A stretch of 64,000 nucleotides of DNA, taken from Actinoplanes octamycinicus. Its GTDB lineage: Bacteria; Actinomycetota; Actinomycetes; Mycobacteriales; Micromonosporaceae. How positions within the stretch are numbered: position 1 is the stretch's first letter; every line of letters starts with the position of its first letter. The notes under the pieces are model-generated. The model was not told the origin of the DNA, made no database searches, and saw nothing but the letters and a program-made list of their open reading frames with translations. The DNA lies in the NCBI RefSeq assembly GCF_014205225.1, contig NZ_JACHNB010000001.1, positions 6,243,501-6,307,500 of the forward strand, in the 5' to 3' direction. The position numbers were made by a program, and so were the translations under genes. Positions 40,800-49,500 of this stretch are shown here, piece by piece.

Positions 40800-41633
40800 A
40801 TGAACCGAGACGCACTCACCCTCGCCGACGACCTGGTGCTGACCCGGATGGGCTACGGCGCCATGCAGCTCGCCGGCCCCGGCGCCTTCGGGCCGGTCCG
40901 GGACCGCGCGGAGGCTGTACGGGTCCTGCGCACCGTCGCCGACCTGGGCATCACGCACATCGACACCAGCGACTACTACGGCCCGGTGGTGACCAACGAA
41001 CTCATCCGGGAGGCGCTGCACCCGTACCCGGAAGATCTGCGCATCGTCACCAAGGTCGGCTTCCGCCGCGGCGAGGACGGCAGCTGGCAGCTGTCCGGGC
41101 ACAACCTGCGCGAGCAGGTGCAGGACAATCTGAAGCACCTCGGGCTGGACGCGCTGGACGCGGTGAACCTGCGGGTCGAGGGGCCGGGGTCGCTGGCCGA
41201 GCGGTTCGGCCAGCTGGTGGAGCTGCAGCGCGAGGGCCTCGTACGCCACCTGGGGTTGTCGAACGTGACGGCGGAGCAGATCGGCGAGGCGCGGCAGATC
41301 GCACCGATCGTGTTCGTGCAGAACCTCTACAACATCGTGCTGCGCGACGACGACGCCCTGATCGATCAGCTCGCCGCGGACGGGATCGGGTTCGTGCCGT
41401 TCTTCCCGCTCGGCGGGTTCAGCCCGGTGCAGTCCGACGTCCTCGAGGAGGTGGCCGCCTCGGTGGGGGCGTCGGTCCAGCAGACCGCGCTCGCCTGGTT
41501 GCTGCGGCGATCTCCCAACATCCTGCTCATTCCCGGTACGTCGTCGGTGGCGCACCTGCGGGAGAACGTCGCCGCCGCGGATGTCGAGCTGCCCGAGGAG
41601 GCGATGGCCCGGTTGACCGCCCTGGCGGGGTGA
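40800..41633 (+). CDS. Aldo/keto reductase
   Basis: A 277-residue NADPH-dependent oxidoreductase with the (beta/alpha)8 AKR fold. The catalytic region ITHIDTSDYYG supplies Asp and Tyr, and IVTKVGF the Lys. VNLRVEGP occupies the strand where the classical His is found, so this member lacks that His, as many actinobacterial AKRs do. The C-terminal LLIPGTSSVAHLRENVAAA binds the cofactor's phosphate. It starts at the ATG at 40800 and faces the MmyB-type regulator gene. Natural substrate unknown. Confidence 0.9.
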   Translation: MNRDALTLADDLVLTRMGYGAMQLAGPGAFGPVRDRAEAVRVLRTVADLGITHIDTSDYYGPVVTNELIREALHPYPEDLRIVTKVGFRRGEDGSWQLSGHNLREQVQDNLKHLGLDALDAVNLRVEGPGSLAERFGQLVELQREGLVRHLGLSNVTAEQIGEARQIAPIVFVQNLYNIVLRDDDALIDQLAADGIGFVPFFPLGGFSPVQSDVLEEVAASVGASVQQTALAWLLRRSPNILLIPGTSSVAHLRENVAAADVELPEEAMARLTALAG

Positions 41634-41772
41634 ACCACCCGACGAGCGGGACTCTCGCGGGAGGTTCCGGTGCGGGCCGGCGTTGCGGCGGTGGCTGGTG
41701 GAGCCGCAACGCCAACGCCGGTGCTCCTGATTGCTACGCGCCACCACCAGGGTAAATGCGTATTATGTCCGA

Positions 41773-43911
41773 ATGGGGGATTGGGGCGGGCAGGCCAGCT
41801 CACACGGCCAGGACGGCGACGTCGATCACCGTTTGTTGTTCCTGGCGGTGCCGACCCCGGTGCTGGTGCTGGACACCCGCCTGGTGATCGTCGAGGCGAA
41901 CCAGGCGTATCTGACGGCGACCATGCGCAGCCGTGGGGAGCTGGTCGGCCGGCCGGTCTTCGACGCGTTCCCCGACAATCCCGACGACCCGTCCGCGAGC
42001 GGGGTGAGCATGTGGGGATCCTCGCTGCGGCGGGTGCTCAGCGAGCGGGTCACCGACGTGATGGCCATCCAGAAGTACGACATCCCCCGGCCCGGCGGCG
42101 GGTTCGACACCCGCTACTGGTCGCCCGCCAACGCGCCGGTGTTCGGCGCCGATGGCGAGCTTCGCTGGATTCTGCACCGCACCGAGGACGTCACCGCCTT
42201 CATGCAGGCCCATCAGGGTGACTCTCCCGCGCTGGACGAGCTCAACGCCGAGCTGCGGACCCGGACCGAGCAGATGGCCGCCGAAGTCTTCGCCCGCCGG
42301 GAACTGCAACAGCAGAACGAAACCCTGCACGCGCTGCTCGACAGCCTCGACACCGCCGTCGTCGGCTGCGACTCCGCGGGCCTGCCGGTCCTGTTCAACG
42401 ACGGTGCCCACCAGCTGTTCGGCCACCTGCTCGACGGGGTGCCGGTCGATCGGTGGGCGCAGCACCGGGCGGTGTTCCATCCCGACGGCAGGCCCATGCG
42501 CGACGAGGAGTTGCCACTGGTGCGAGCACTGCGTGGCGAACGGGTGCGGGACACCGAGGTGGTGATCCGGGCGCATGCGGCGCCGCGCCGGTACTTCCGG
42601 GCCAACGGCCGGCCGGTCACCGGCCAGCCAGGGCTGGCCGCGGTGGTCGCGCTGCACGACGTGACCCTGCACCGCCGCGCCGCCCGCTACAAGGAATGCG
42701 AGCTGGAGATCGCCCGGCTGCTGTCCAAGCTCAGCCCGCCGGACCAGCTCCTGGTTCAACTCGTCGAGGTCATCGGTCGCATGGCGGGCTGGGCGGCGGT
42801 GGAGCTGTGGACCGTCGACGACGTCGCGCAGATCCTTCGGCGGGCTACGTGCTGGGCAGAGGCCGACTACGACCTGCCCCACCCGATGCCCGACCCGTTA
42901 CGGTACGGCCAGGGCATCCCCGGCCGCGCGTGGCAGACCGCGAACCCGGTCTGGGCGGCGAATCTGCACACCGACCCGGACGCCGCCCAGCAGACCGCCG
43001 ACTGGGGGCCACTCCGCGCCGCCCTCGCCATCCCGGTGCCCAGCGGGTCGGTCATCCTGGCGGTGCTGATCTGCTACAGCGACACCACCGAAACCCCGGA
43101 CGACGCACGCACCGTCATCATGGCCGGCATCGGCGCGCAGATCGGCGAGTTCCTCGTCCGGCGCCGCGCCGAACGGCTCGCCGCTGAACTCGATCAGTCC
43201 CGTGACGAGTACATCGCCCTGGTCGGCCACGAGCTCCGCACTCCGCTGACCAGCGTGCAGGCCTACACCGAAGTGATGCTCGACGACCCCGACACGACCG
43301 AGGACCAGCGGTTCATGCTCGAGGTGATGAGGCGCAACACCACCAGCCTGCATGGCATCGTCATGAAGCTGCTCGACGTCTCCGGCATGCGCGCCGGACA
43401 CATCGACCTGAACTTGCAGCCCATGGACCTGGCCGCTGTCGTGCACGCGGCCGTCGACGCCGCCCGGGAATCCTCGGCCGCCGACGTCACGATCGAGGCG
43501 AACACGCCGCCGACGACACCGCTGCGCGCGGACCCCCACCGGCTGCGTCAAGTCGTCGACGAACTGCTCGCCAACGCGCTCACCTGGGCCGCCCCCGGCA
43601 GCACCGTCGGCATCAGCCTGCACAGCGACCCGCACAGCGCCACGCTGGCGGTCTCCAACACCGGGAACCGCATCGCCACCGACGAACGCGACCGGCTGTT
43701 CGACATGTTCTTCCGCAGCGACACCGCCCGTCACAGCGGCATCCCCGGCACCGGACTCGGCCTCACCATCGCCCGGACCATCATCGAACAACACGGCGGC
43801 ACCATCACCGTCAGCGAACCCGATGAAGCCGCCACCACCTTCACCATCCGCCTCCCGGTCGCGGCCGGGAGCCGTTCACCGTCCTCCGGGCCGGTGATGA
43901 TCGGACGCTAG
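41773..43911 (+). CDS. PAS-PAS-GAF hybrid-input sensor histidine kinase
   Basis: A 712-residue soluble kinase. There are two PAS domains (about 15-140, LLFLAVPTPVLVLDTRLVIV; and 190-320, with LLDSLDTAVVGCDSAG). A coiled coil (LNAELRTRTEQMAAEVFARR) sits between them. A GAF domain (about 335-470) precedes the HisKA box DEYIALVGHELRTPLTSVQA, followed by an HATPase_c domain with VVDELLANALTWA (N-box variant), GTGLGLTIARTIIEQHGG. No receiver domain and no adjacent response regulator are present, so its partner is an orphan elsewhere. The ATG at 41773 is selected because the upstream codons are not PAS-like. There is no membrane segment, so it senses a cytosolic cue such as a ligand, redox or light. 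Confidence 0.92.
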   Translation: MGDWGGQASSHGQDGDVDHRLLFLAVPTPVLVLDTRLVIVEANQAYLTATMRSRGELVGRPVFDAFPDNPDDPSASGVSMWGSSLRRVLSERVTDVMAIQKYDIPRPGGGFDTRYWSPANAPVFGADGELRWILHRTEDVTAFMQAHQGDSPALDELNAELRTRTEQMAAEVFARRELQQQNETLHALLDSLDTAVVGCDSAGLPVLFNDGAHQLFGHLLDGVPVDRWAQHRAVFHPDGRPMRDEELPLVRALRGERVRDTEVVIRAHAAPRRYFRANGRPVTGQPGLAAVVALHDVTLHRRAARYKECELEIARLLSKLSPPDQLLVQLVEVIGRMAGWAAVELWTVDDVAQILRRATCWAEADYDLPHPMPDPLRYGQGIPGRAWQTANPVWAANLHTDPDAAQQTADWGPLRAALAIPVPSGSVILAVLICYSDTTETPDDARTVIMAGIGAQIGEFLVRRRAERLAAELDQSRDEYIALVGHELRTPLTSVQAYTEVMLDDPDTTEDQRFMLEVMRRNTTSLHGIVMKLLDVSGMRAGHIDLNLQPMDLAAVVHAAVDAARESSAADVTIEANTPPTTPLRADPHRLRQVVDELLANALTWAAPGSTVGISLHSDPHSATLAVSNTGNRIATDERDRLFDMFFRSDTARHSGIPGTGLGLTIARTIIEQHGGTITVSEPDEAATTFTIRLPVAAGSRSPSSGPVMIGR

Positions 43912-43946
43912 CGCAAGCGGTCGCCGGTCATCGTTCCGCGCTCCAA

Positions 43947-43961
43947 TCTAGCAGCGCTAGA
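43947..43961. promoter_or_regulatory. Palindrome upstream of DUF1772 gene, site 1
   Basis: TCTAGC-AGC-GCTAGA has perfect 6-base arms in the 118-base gap before the DUF1772 gene. It has the size and symmetry of a TetR- or PadR-type operator. Confidence 0.65.
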
Positions 43962-43998
43962 CACTCGATCGATGGCAGTGCTAGCTTTGCATCATCAG

Positions 43999-44011
43999 CT
44001 AGCAACGCTAG
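43999..44011. promoter_or_regulatory. Palindrome upstream of DUF1772 gene, site 2
   Basis: CTAGC-AAC-GCTAG repeats the site 1 pattern 51 bases away centre to centre, ending 18 bases before the start codon. GTGCTAGC at 43979-43986 is a half-like third copy between them. Confidence 0.65.
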
Positions 44012-44029
44012 ATCGATGGAGGGTTCGTC

Positions 44030-44476
44030 ATGCTTGACGCTCTGGAAGTCGTCACGACCGTGGTCGTCGGCCTGATGGTGGGCGTGGAGTTCTCCGTCGC
44101 CTTCATCATGAACCGGATCCTGGACGCCCTGCCCGAGGACAGCGGCCAGCTCGGCCACGCACACGGCGGCCGGATGCTCGGCACGCTGATGCCGTTCTGG
44201 TACATCGGCTCGCTCGTGCTGATCGCGATCTGGGCGGTGGCCGGCTGGCAGCACGACGGCGCCGGGCTCGTCGTCACCGCCGCCGGGCTGCTGATCGTCA
44301 GCGTGCTCATGTCGGTGCTGCTCCTGGTCCCGATCAACAACCGCAACCGGACCTGGACGCCGCAGAACCGGCCCGCCGACTGGAAGCAGCAGCTGAACCG
44401 GTGGCTGCGCTACCACTACGGCCGCCTCGCCGTCATCCTCGCCGCCTTCACCCTGCTGGTCACCGCCCTCGTCTGA
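44030..44476 (+). CDS. DUF1772 (anthrone-oxygenase-like) membrane protein
   Basis: A 148-residue membrane protein with four helices: VVTTVVVGLMVGVEFSVAFI, FWYIGSLVLIAIWAVAG, AAGLLIVSVLMSVLLLVPI and LAVILAAFTLLVTALV. A characteristic VPINNRNRTW precedes the last loop, and LNRWLRYHYGRL leads into the last helix. This fits the DUF1772 family, some members of which act as anthrone oxygenases in aromatic polyketide biosynthesis; most are uncharacterised. GGAGGG lies about 9 bases before the ATG. Two palindromes in its promoter show it is tightly controlled, but no TetR-like regulator gene adjoins it. Confidence 0.85.
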   Translation: MLDALEVVTTVVVGLMVGVEFSVAFIMNRILDALPEDSGQLGHAHGGRMLGTLMPFWYIGSLVLIAIWAVAGWQHDGAGLVVTAAGLLIVSVLMSVLLLVPINNRNRTWTPQNRPADWKQQLNRWLRYHYGRLAVILAAFTLLVTALV

Positions 44477-44551
44477 CGCGACCGCGGCTTCACCCGGTCC
44501 GATACGGCTCTACGGAAACCCGGACGCGGCGAGGTTCGTACGGCGAACGGG

Positions 44552-45409
44552 TTATCGGTCTTGCGTCGTGAGCGGTACGGGGAACTCCTCGGTGCCGAGG
44601 ACCCGCAGCAGGGCCAGGCGCTCGCGGGCCTCGTCGTCGGCCGGCGTCAGCACCAGCAGCTGCTGGCCCAGATCCGGGGTGACCAGGGTTTCGCAGTCCA
44701 TGGTGAGCCGGCCGACCCTCGGATGCTCGAACGTCTTGCGGTCGCTGCGGCGTACCGCGACCTGGTGTTCGGCCCACAGCCGGTCGAAGTCGGCGCTGGC
44801 CGTGCGCAGGGTCGCGATCAGGGCGGTGACCTCCGGGTCGCCTGCCCGCCGGCCGGCCACGGCGCGCAGATCGGCGACGTGCTGCCGGCCCAGCCGTTCG
44901 CGTTCCGCGGCGGACGAGACGGGGTGCGAGTCCGGTTCGGTGAACCAGCGATAGGTCAGGTAGCGGCGGTAGCCGGTGAAACCGGTGTGGTCACCGGCCA
45001 GCAGGATCGACGCCCGGTTCTGAGCCAGCACCACGCCCAGGTCGGAGATGACTATGGCCGGGGTGTCGCCGAGCAGGTCGAGCATCCGCAGCAGACCGGC
45101 CCGGGCCAGCCGGGCGGCGTCGGCGCCCGGCTGCGGCTGGTGCCCGGCCAGGCGGAACAGGTGGTCGCGTTCGTCGTCGGACAGCCGCAGCGCGCGGGCC
45201 AGCGCGATCAGCAGCTGCGTCGACGGCTGGCTGCTGCGGCCCTGCTCCAGGCGGACCACGTAGTCCACCGACATGCCGGCCAGCATCGCGACCTCCTCCC
45301 GGCGCAGACCGGTGGTGCGCCGGCGCGGCCCGTCGGACAGGCCGACCTCGGCCGGGTGGATCGCCTTCCGGCGGCGGCGCAGGAAGTCGGCCAGCTCGTC
45401 ACGTTCCAT
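44552..45409 (-). CDS. MmyB-type XRE transcriptional regulator (copy 4)
   Basis: A 285-residue regulator. The HTH reads [34 protein letters not shown], then [17 protein letters not shown]. The MmyB ligand domain includes YRRYLTYRWFTEPDSHPVSS and LLVLTPADDEARERL. Its closest relative in this window is copy 1 (3.1 kb), with the same EEVA... and YRWFTxP wording. It diverges from an aldo/keto reductase gene at 45511 across a gap with a palindrome (45445-45459). The start at 45409 is supported by alignment to the other copies. Confidence 0.9.
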   Translation of the reverse strand: MERDELADFLRRRRKAIHPAEVGLSDGPRRRTTGLRREEVAMLAGMSVDYVVRLEQGRSSQPSTQLLIALARALRLSDDERDHLFRLAGHQPQPGADAARLARAGLLRMLDLLGDTPAIVISDLGVVLAQNRASILLAGDHTGFTGYRRYLTYRWFTEPDSHPVSSAAERERLGRQHVADLRAVAGRRAGDPEVTALIATLRTASADFDRLWAEHQVAVRRSDRKTFEHPRVGRLTMDCETLVTPDLGQQLLVLTPADDEARERLALLRVLGTEEFPVPLTTQDR

Positions 45410-45444
45410 GCGACCATGCTGCCTCGCCGGGTGGCGGGGAGACA

Positions 45445-45459
45445 GGGAGCGGCGCTCCC
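45445..45459. promoter_or_regulatory. Candidate operator between XRE copy 4 and aldo/keto reductase
   Basis: GGGAGC-GGC-GCTCCC has perfect 6-base arms, 36 bases from the regulator start and 52 from the reductase start. Confidence 0.5.
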
Positions 45460-45510
45460 ACGACAAGCGCTCCGCTGCCGGGCCCGGCGGATCCGGCGCA
45501 GGCTGGCGAC

Positions 45511-46497
45511 ATGCAGAAACGAACTCTTGGTGAGCACGGTCCGATCGTCTCCGCGCTGGGTCTGGGCGCGATGAGCATGTCCGGGGCGTACGGTCCGGCC
45601 GACCGCGGCGAGAGCATCGCCACCGTGCATGCCGCGCTGGACGCCGGCGTCACGCTGATCGACACCGCCGACTTCTACGGCATGGGCCACAACGAGCTGC
45701 TGCTCGGCGAGGCACTGCGCGGCCGGGACCGGGACAGCTATCAGCTGAGCGTCAAATTCGGTCAGCTGGTCGGGCCGGGCATGCGGTTCTCCGGCGCCGA
45801 CGGGCGGCCCGAGGCGGTCAAGAACTTCCTGTCGTACACGCTGACCCGCCTCGGGGTCGACCACGTCGACATCTACCGGCCGGCCCGGGTCGACCCGCGG
45901 GTGCCGATCGAGGACACCATCGGCGCGATCAAGGAGCTGATCGAGGCGGGATACGTCCGGTACGCCGGGCTGTCCGAGGCCGGGGCGGCCACGATCCGCC
46001 GGGCCCATGCCGTGCACCCGATCGCCGACCTGCAGATCGAGTACTCGCTGCTGTCCCGGGGGATCGAGGCGGAGGTGCTGCCGACGCTGCGTGACCTGGG
46101 CATCGGGCTGACCGCGTACGGCGTGCTCAGCCGGGGTCTGCTCAGCGGGCACTGGGCGCCTGGCCGGGACGGCGACCACCGCAACCACAGTCCCCGCTTC
46201 TCGGGCGAGAACGCCGCGCACAACTTCGCCCTGGTCGACGCGCTGCGCCGGGTTGCCGAGGCCAAGGGCTGCACGGTCGCCCAGCTGGCGATCGCCTGGG
46301 TCGCCGCGCAGGGCGAGTTCATCGTTCCACTGATCGGGGCTCGCACCCGGGAGCGGCTGGCCGAGGCACTCCCGGCGATCGGCCTGGAGCTGACCGGCGA
46401 CGACCTGGCCGAGATCGAGAAGGCGGTGCCGGCCGGGTCAGCCCGTGGCGACCGATACCCGGCGGCGTTCATGGCCGCCCTCGAGGTCGGGAACTGA
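45511..46497 (+). CDS. Aldo/keto reductase
   Basis: A 328-residue AKR-superfamily oxidoreductase. LGLGAMSMSGAYGPAD is near the N-terminus, with LIDTADFYGMGHNELLLGEA supplying catalytic Asp and Tyr and SVKFG the Lys. HVDIYRPARVDPRVPIEDT replaces the classical His strand, as in many bacterial AKRs. GARTRERLAEALPA is the NADP-phosphate loop. It differs clearly from the other AKR in the window (277 residues), so the two regulator/reductase pairs were not created by a single recent duplication. It converges on the trypsin-STAND gene with a 6-base gap. Confidence 0.9.
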   Translation: MQKRTLGEHGPIVSALGLGAMSMSGAYGPADRGESIATVHAALDAGVTLIDTADFYGMGHNELLLGEALRGRDRDSYQLSVKFGQLVGPGMRFSGADGRPEAVKNFLSYTLTRLGVDHVDIYRPARVDPRVPIEDTIGAIKELIEAGYVRYAGLSEAGAATIRRAHAVHPIADLQIEYSLLSRGIEAEVLPTLRDLGIGLTAYGVLSRGLLSGHWAPGRDGDHRNHSPRFSGENAAHNFALVDALRRVAEAKGCTVAQLAIAWVAAQGEFIVPLIGARTRERLAEALPAIGLELTGDDLAEIEKAVPAGSARGDRYPAAFMAALEVGN

Positions 46498-46503
46498 AGC
46501 CGG

Positions 46504-49500
46504 TCAGGTGTTGATCAGGGTCAGCAGCCGGGCGCACTCGGCTCGGCCCGCGAGGCGGGCGATCGCCGAACGGTAGAGCAGCACGTCGGCCAGCACGTCG
46601 AAGCGGCTGCCGCGGGCGTGTTCGGTCAGCCACCGGTCGATGAGGGCCCACATCTGATCGTCGGTCAGCTCGTCGAGGCGGGACGACAGATGACCCCAGA
46701 CCGGTCCGCGCAGGGTCGCGGTGCCGAGGTTGCGGTGCACCTGCGCCGTCCACTCGACGATCTCCGACGGGTCGAGAAGGTACAGCAGCTCGGCGAGGAC
46801 CTCCTGTTTCAGCTCGGCCGGGTTCGGTCCGCCGACCAGGTACAGCACCCGGTAGGCGGACTCCCGATCACCGTGGTGGGCGTACCCGACGGCGAGGCCG
46901 GCCATGACGTACGCCCGTAGGGTCCCGCTGTCGATCTGCGGGGTGTCGGCCCGTTGCTCGAGCTGGGCCAGCTGTTCGGCGGAGAACAGCGGGGTCAGGG
47001 CCAGCGCCTCCCGCGCCCAGTCGTCCAACTCGCCGCGCCCATGGTTGTGCTCGGGTCCTTCGACACCTTCGCCGTAGCCACCGTCGAAGAGCAGCTCGCG
47101 GACGATCGGCCGGGCGTCGGGGGCGAGGAGGCGGACGAAGAACGGGGCCCACCCGTCGACGCTGCCGGCCAGCCAGGGGCTGTCCGGCGGGAACGGGTAC
47201 ACCGAGCCACGCCGGGACGCGACCTCGCGCAGCTCGCCGATCCGGGACCGGATCTCGGCCAGCGCGGCGTCGCGGTGATCGCCGCGCGGTCGGCGGGTGA
47301 CCGCGGCGAGCCGGCAGAGGGTGAACCACGGCCCTGACCCCGACCCGGGCTCCAGCCGGGGACCGGTGGGCGGATACCAGCGCTGGCCGCCAGGCGGCGG
47401 GGTGCCCCAGTACGCGGCGGTCCACCAGGCGGCCAGGTCCCGCTGCTCGGGCGGCTCTTCGGCGTGTTCCGCCGGAAGGTGGGTGGTCAGCAGCCAGCCC
47501 AGCTCGCCGGACACCTCCGAGGTGCGGTCACCGTGGACCTCTTCGAGCACGGCGGCCGCCTCCCGTGGGCCGTCGGCCGCCCGGCGGGCCAGCAGTTCCT
47601 TCCGGGACCGATGGACGGTGGCGGACGCGGCGATCGGCATGAGATCGCGGGCCTGCTCGAGGGTGAGGTGCTCCGCGGCGGTCGCGATGAGCCAGGTCTC
47701 CGCGCCGGTGCGCTCGATCAGGTCGACGACCAGGTCGGTGCAGCCCGCCCGGACCATCGCCGGCACGGCCGGGATCAGCATGTTCAGGCTGTCGGCGAAG
47801 GCCTTGAGGTCCTGCGGCGCGGCTTCGGCGATCTCGGCGGCGGTGTCCTGCCGGGCCGGCGGGTCGAGAAGCGGGAGCAGCTGAGCGAGGCAGCACACCC
47901 GTTTCGCGCCGGTCAGCTCCGCGCGGACCCAGGAGGCGACCTCGTCGGCGTCGGCGGCGGGCAACACGCTCAGCAGCCCGTCGTAGTTGATGTCCGGCAG
48001 GAGCACCTGCTCCTGCTCGTAGCGGCCCGCCTCCGGATCACGGCCGAGCCGATCGAAGATCGCCCAACGGATGATCGCGCTGACCTGCTCCTCCGGCATC
48101 CACGGCGCGGCCGCGACGAATGCGTGGTGCTGCAGGTAGTTCAGGTGGACGAAGGGCGTCTCGCCGTGCCCCCGCTTGCGGTACTCGTCCAGTTCGCCGA
48201 CCAGGAAGGCCGCCGGCTCGGCAAGACCGAGCCGTTCGGCGCGCTGCGGGTGCAGTCTCGCGGTGAGATGAGCGATCGCGTACGTGTCGTCGTGCTGCTG
48301 ATCCGACTCGGTGATCTGCCGGGCCACCGTGGCGAGCGCGCCGGCGGCCAGGTCGTCGGGCATCCTCGCGATCAGTTCCGTCAGCGTCCAGATCGCGACG
48401 TACCGGCGGGAGTGGTGACCCTCGGGCAGCCGGAACGCCGCCTGCAGAGCCTCCGCGACGTGGCCGAGTTCGTAGAGGCGTACCGCCCAGGCGGAGATCG
48501 CGGCGGCCAGCTCCTCCGAGTACGTGTTGCGTTGCGCGTCGTCGAGCAGCTGTTCCAGCGTGGGCAGGTCCTCGACCGGGATGACCGGCGCGAGCGCGGC
48601 CACCCCGTACGCCCGGTCGGAGAGCCCCGGGTGGGTGGAGGTCGCGAGGTATCCGAGGGCCCGGCCGGGCCGCCACAGCCCGTGGCGCACCAGTTCGGTG
48701 GCGAGCGCCGCGGACATGCCGGTGCCGAGAGCCCGCTGTTCGGCGGCGATCTCGGCGGCGCAGATCACCCGTTCCGGAAGGAGCCGGGGTTTCTCGCCGC
48801 GGGCGCGGCGTTGCTGGTCGAGGCGGCGGGCGTGACTCGCGACCGTCTGCACGTCGGCGCGGAACGCGTCGATGTCGTCGCCGGCCGCGTCCTTGACCCG
48901 CCGCCACAGCGGCCCAGCCAGCCGCGGCGCGTACGGATGAAAGGTGTCCTGCGACGTCAGATGGCCGGCCAGGTGCCGGGCCAGGTAGCTGGGCACCTCG
49001 CCGGGGGACAGGTCGCCGGCGTGCAACCGGTCGAGGACGTCGACACCCCACGATACGAACGTCTGCCGGTACTCCGTCGCGGAGCCGTCTGCCTCGAGAC
49101 GGTCCCGGAGCATGTCGGTGATCACCTGGTGAGCGACGACCACGGTGCCGCCGGTCCGGCCGGGGAGCACGAACCTGCTCAGCACGGTGAGAGCCGCGTC
49201 GACGCGTACCCCGTCCAGGGGTTGCCGCAGGCGGCCGGCGAGGGTGAGCAAGTCCGCGCGGGTGACCGGTCCCTCGGCGATGACGAGGATGCGCAGCAGC
49301 CGCTCGGCGTCGTCGACGCGGCCCTCGCCGTGCCCGGACCAGAGTTTGCGCTGTTCCCTCCACCAGACGGCGAAGAAGCCGGCGAGGCCAGGCGGAGTCT
49401 GGGCGGCGTTCGCGGTCCAGGCGGGCAGGCCGCCCGGCTCGGCGGCGGCCGCTTGCAGGTGCAGGGCGACGGTGACCGGCTCGCCGTCGGTGAGCGACCA

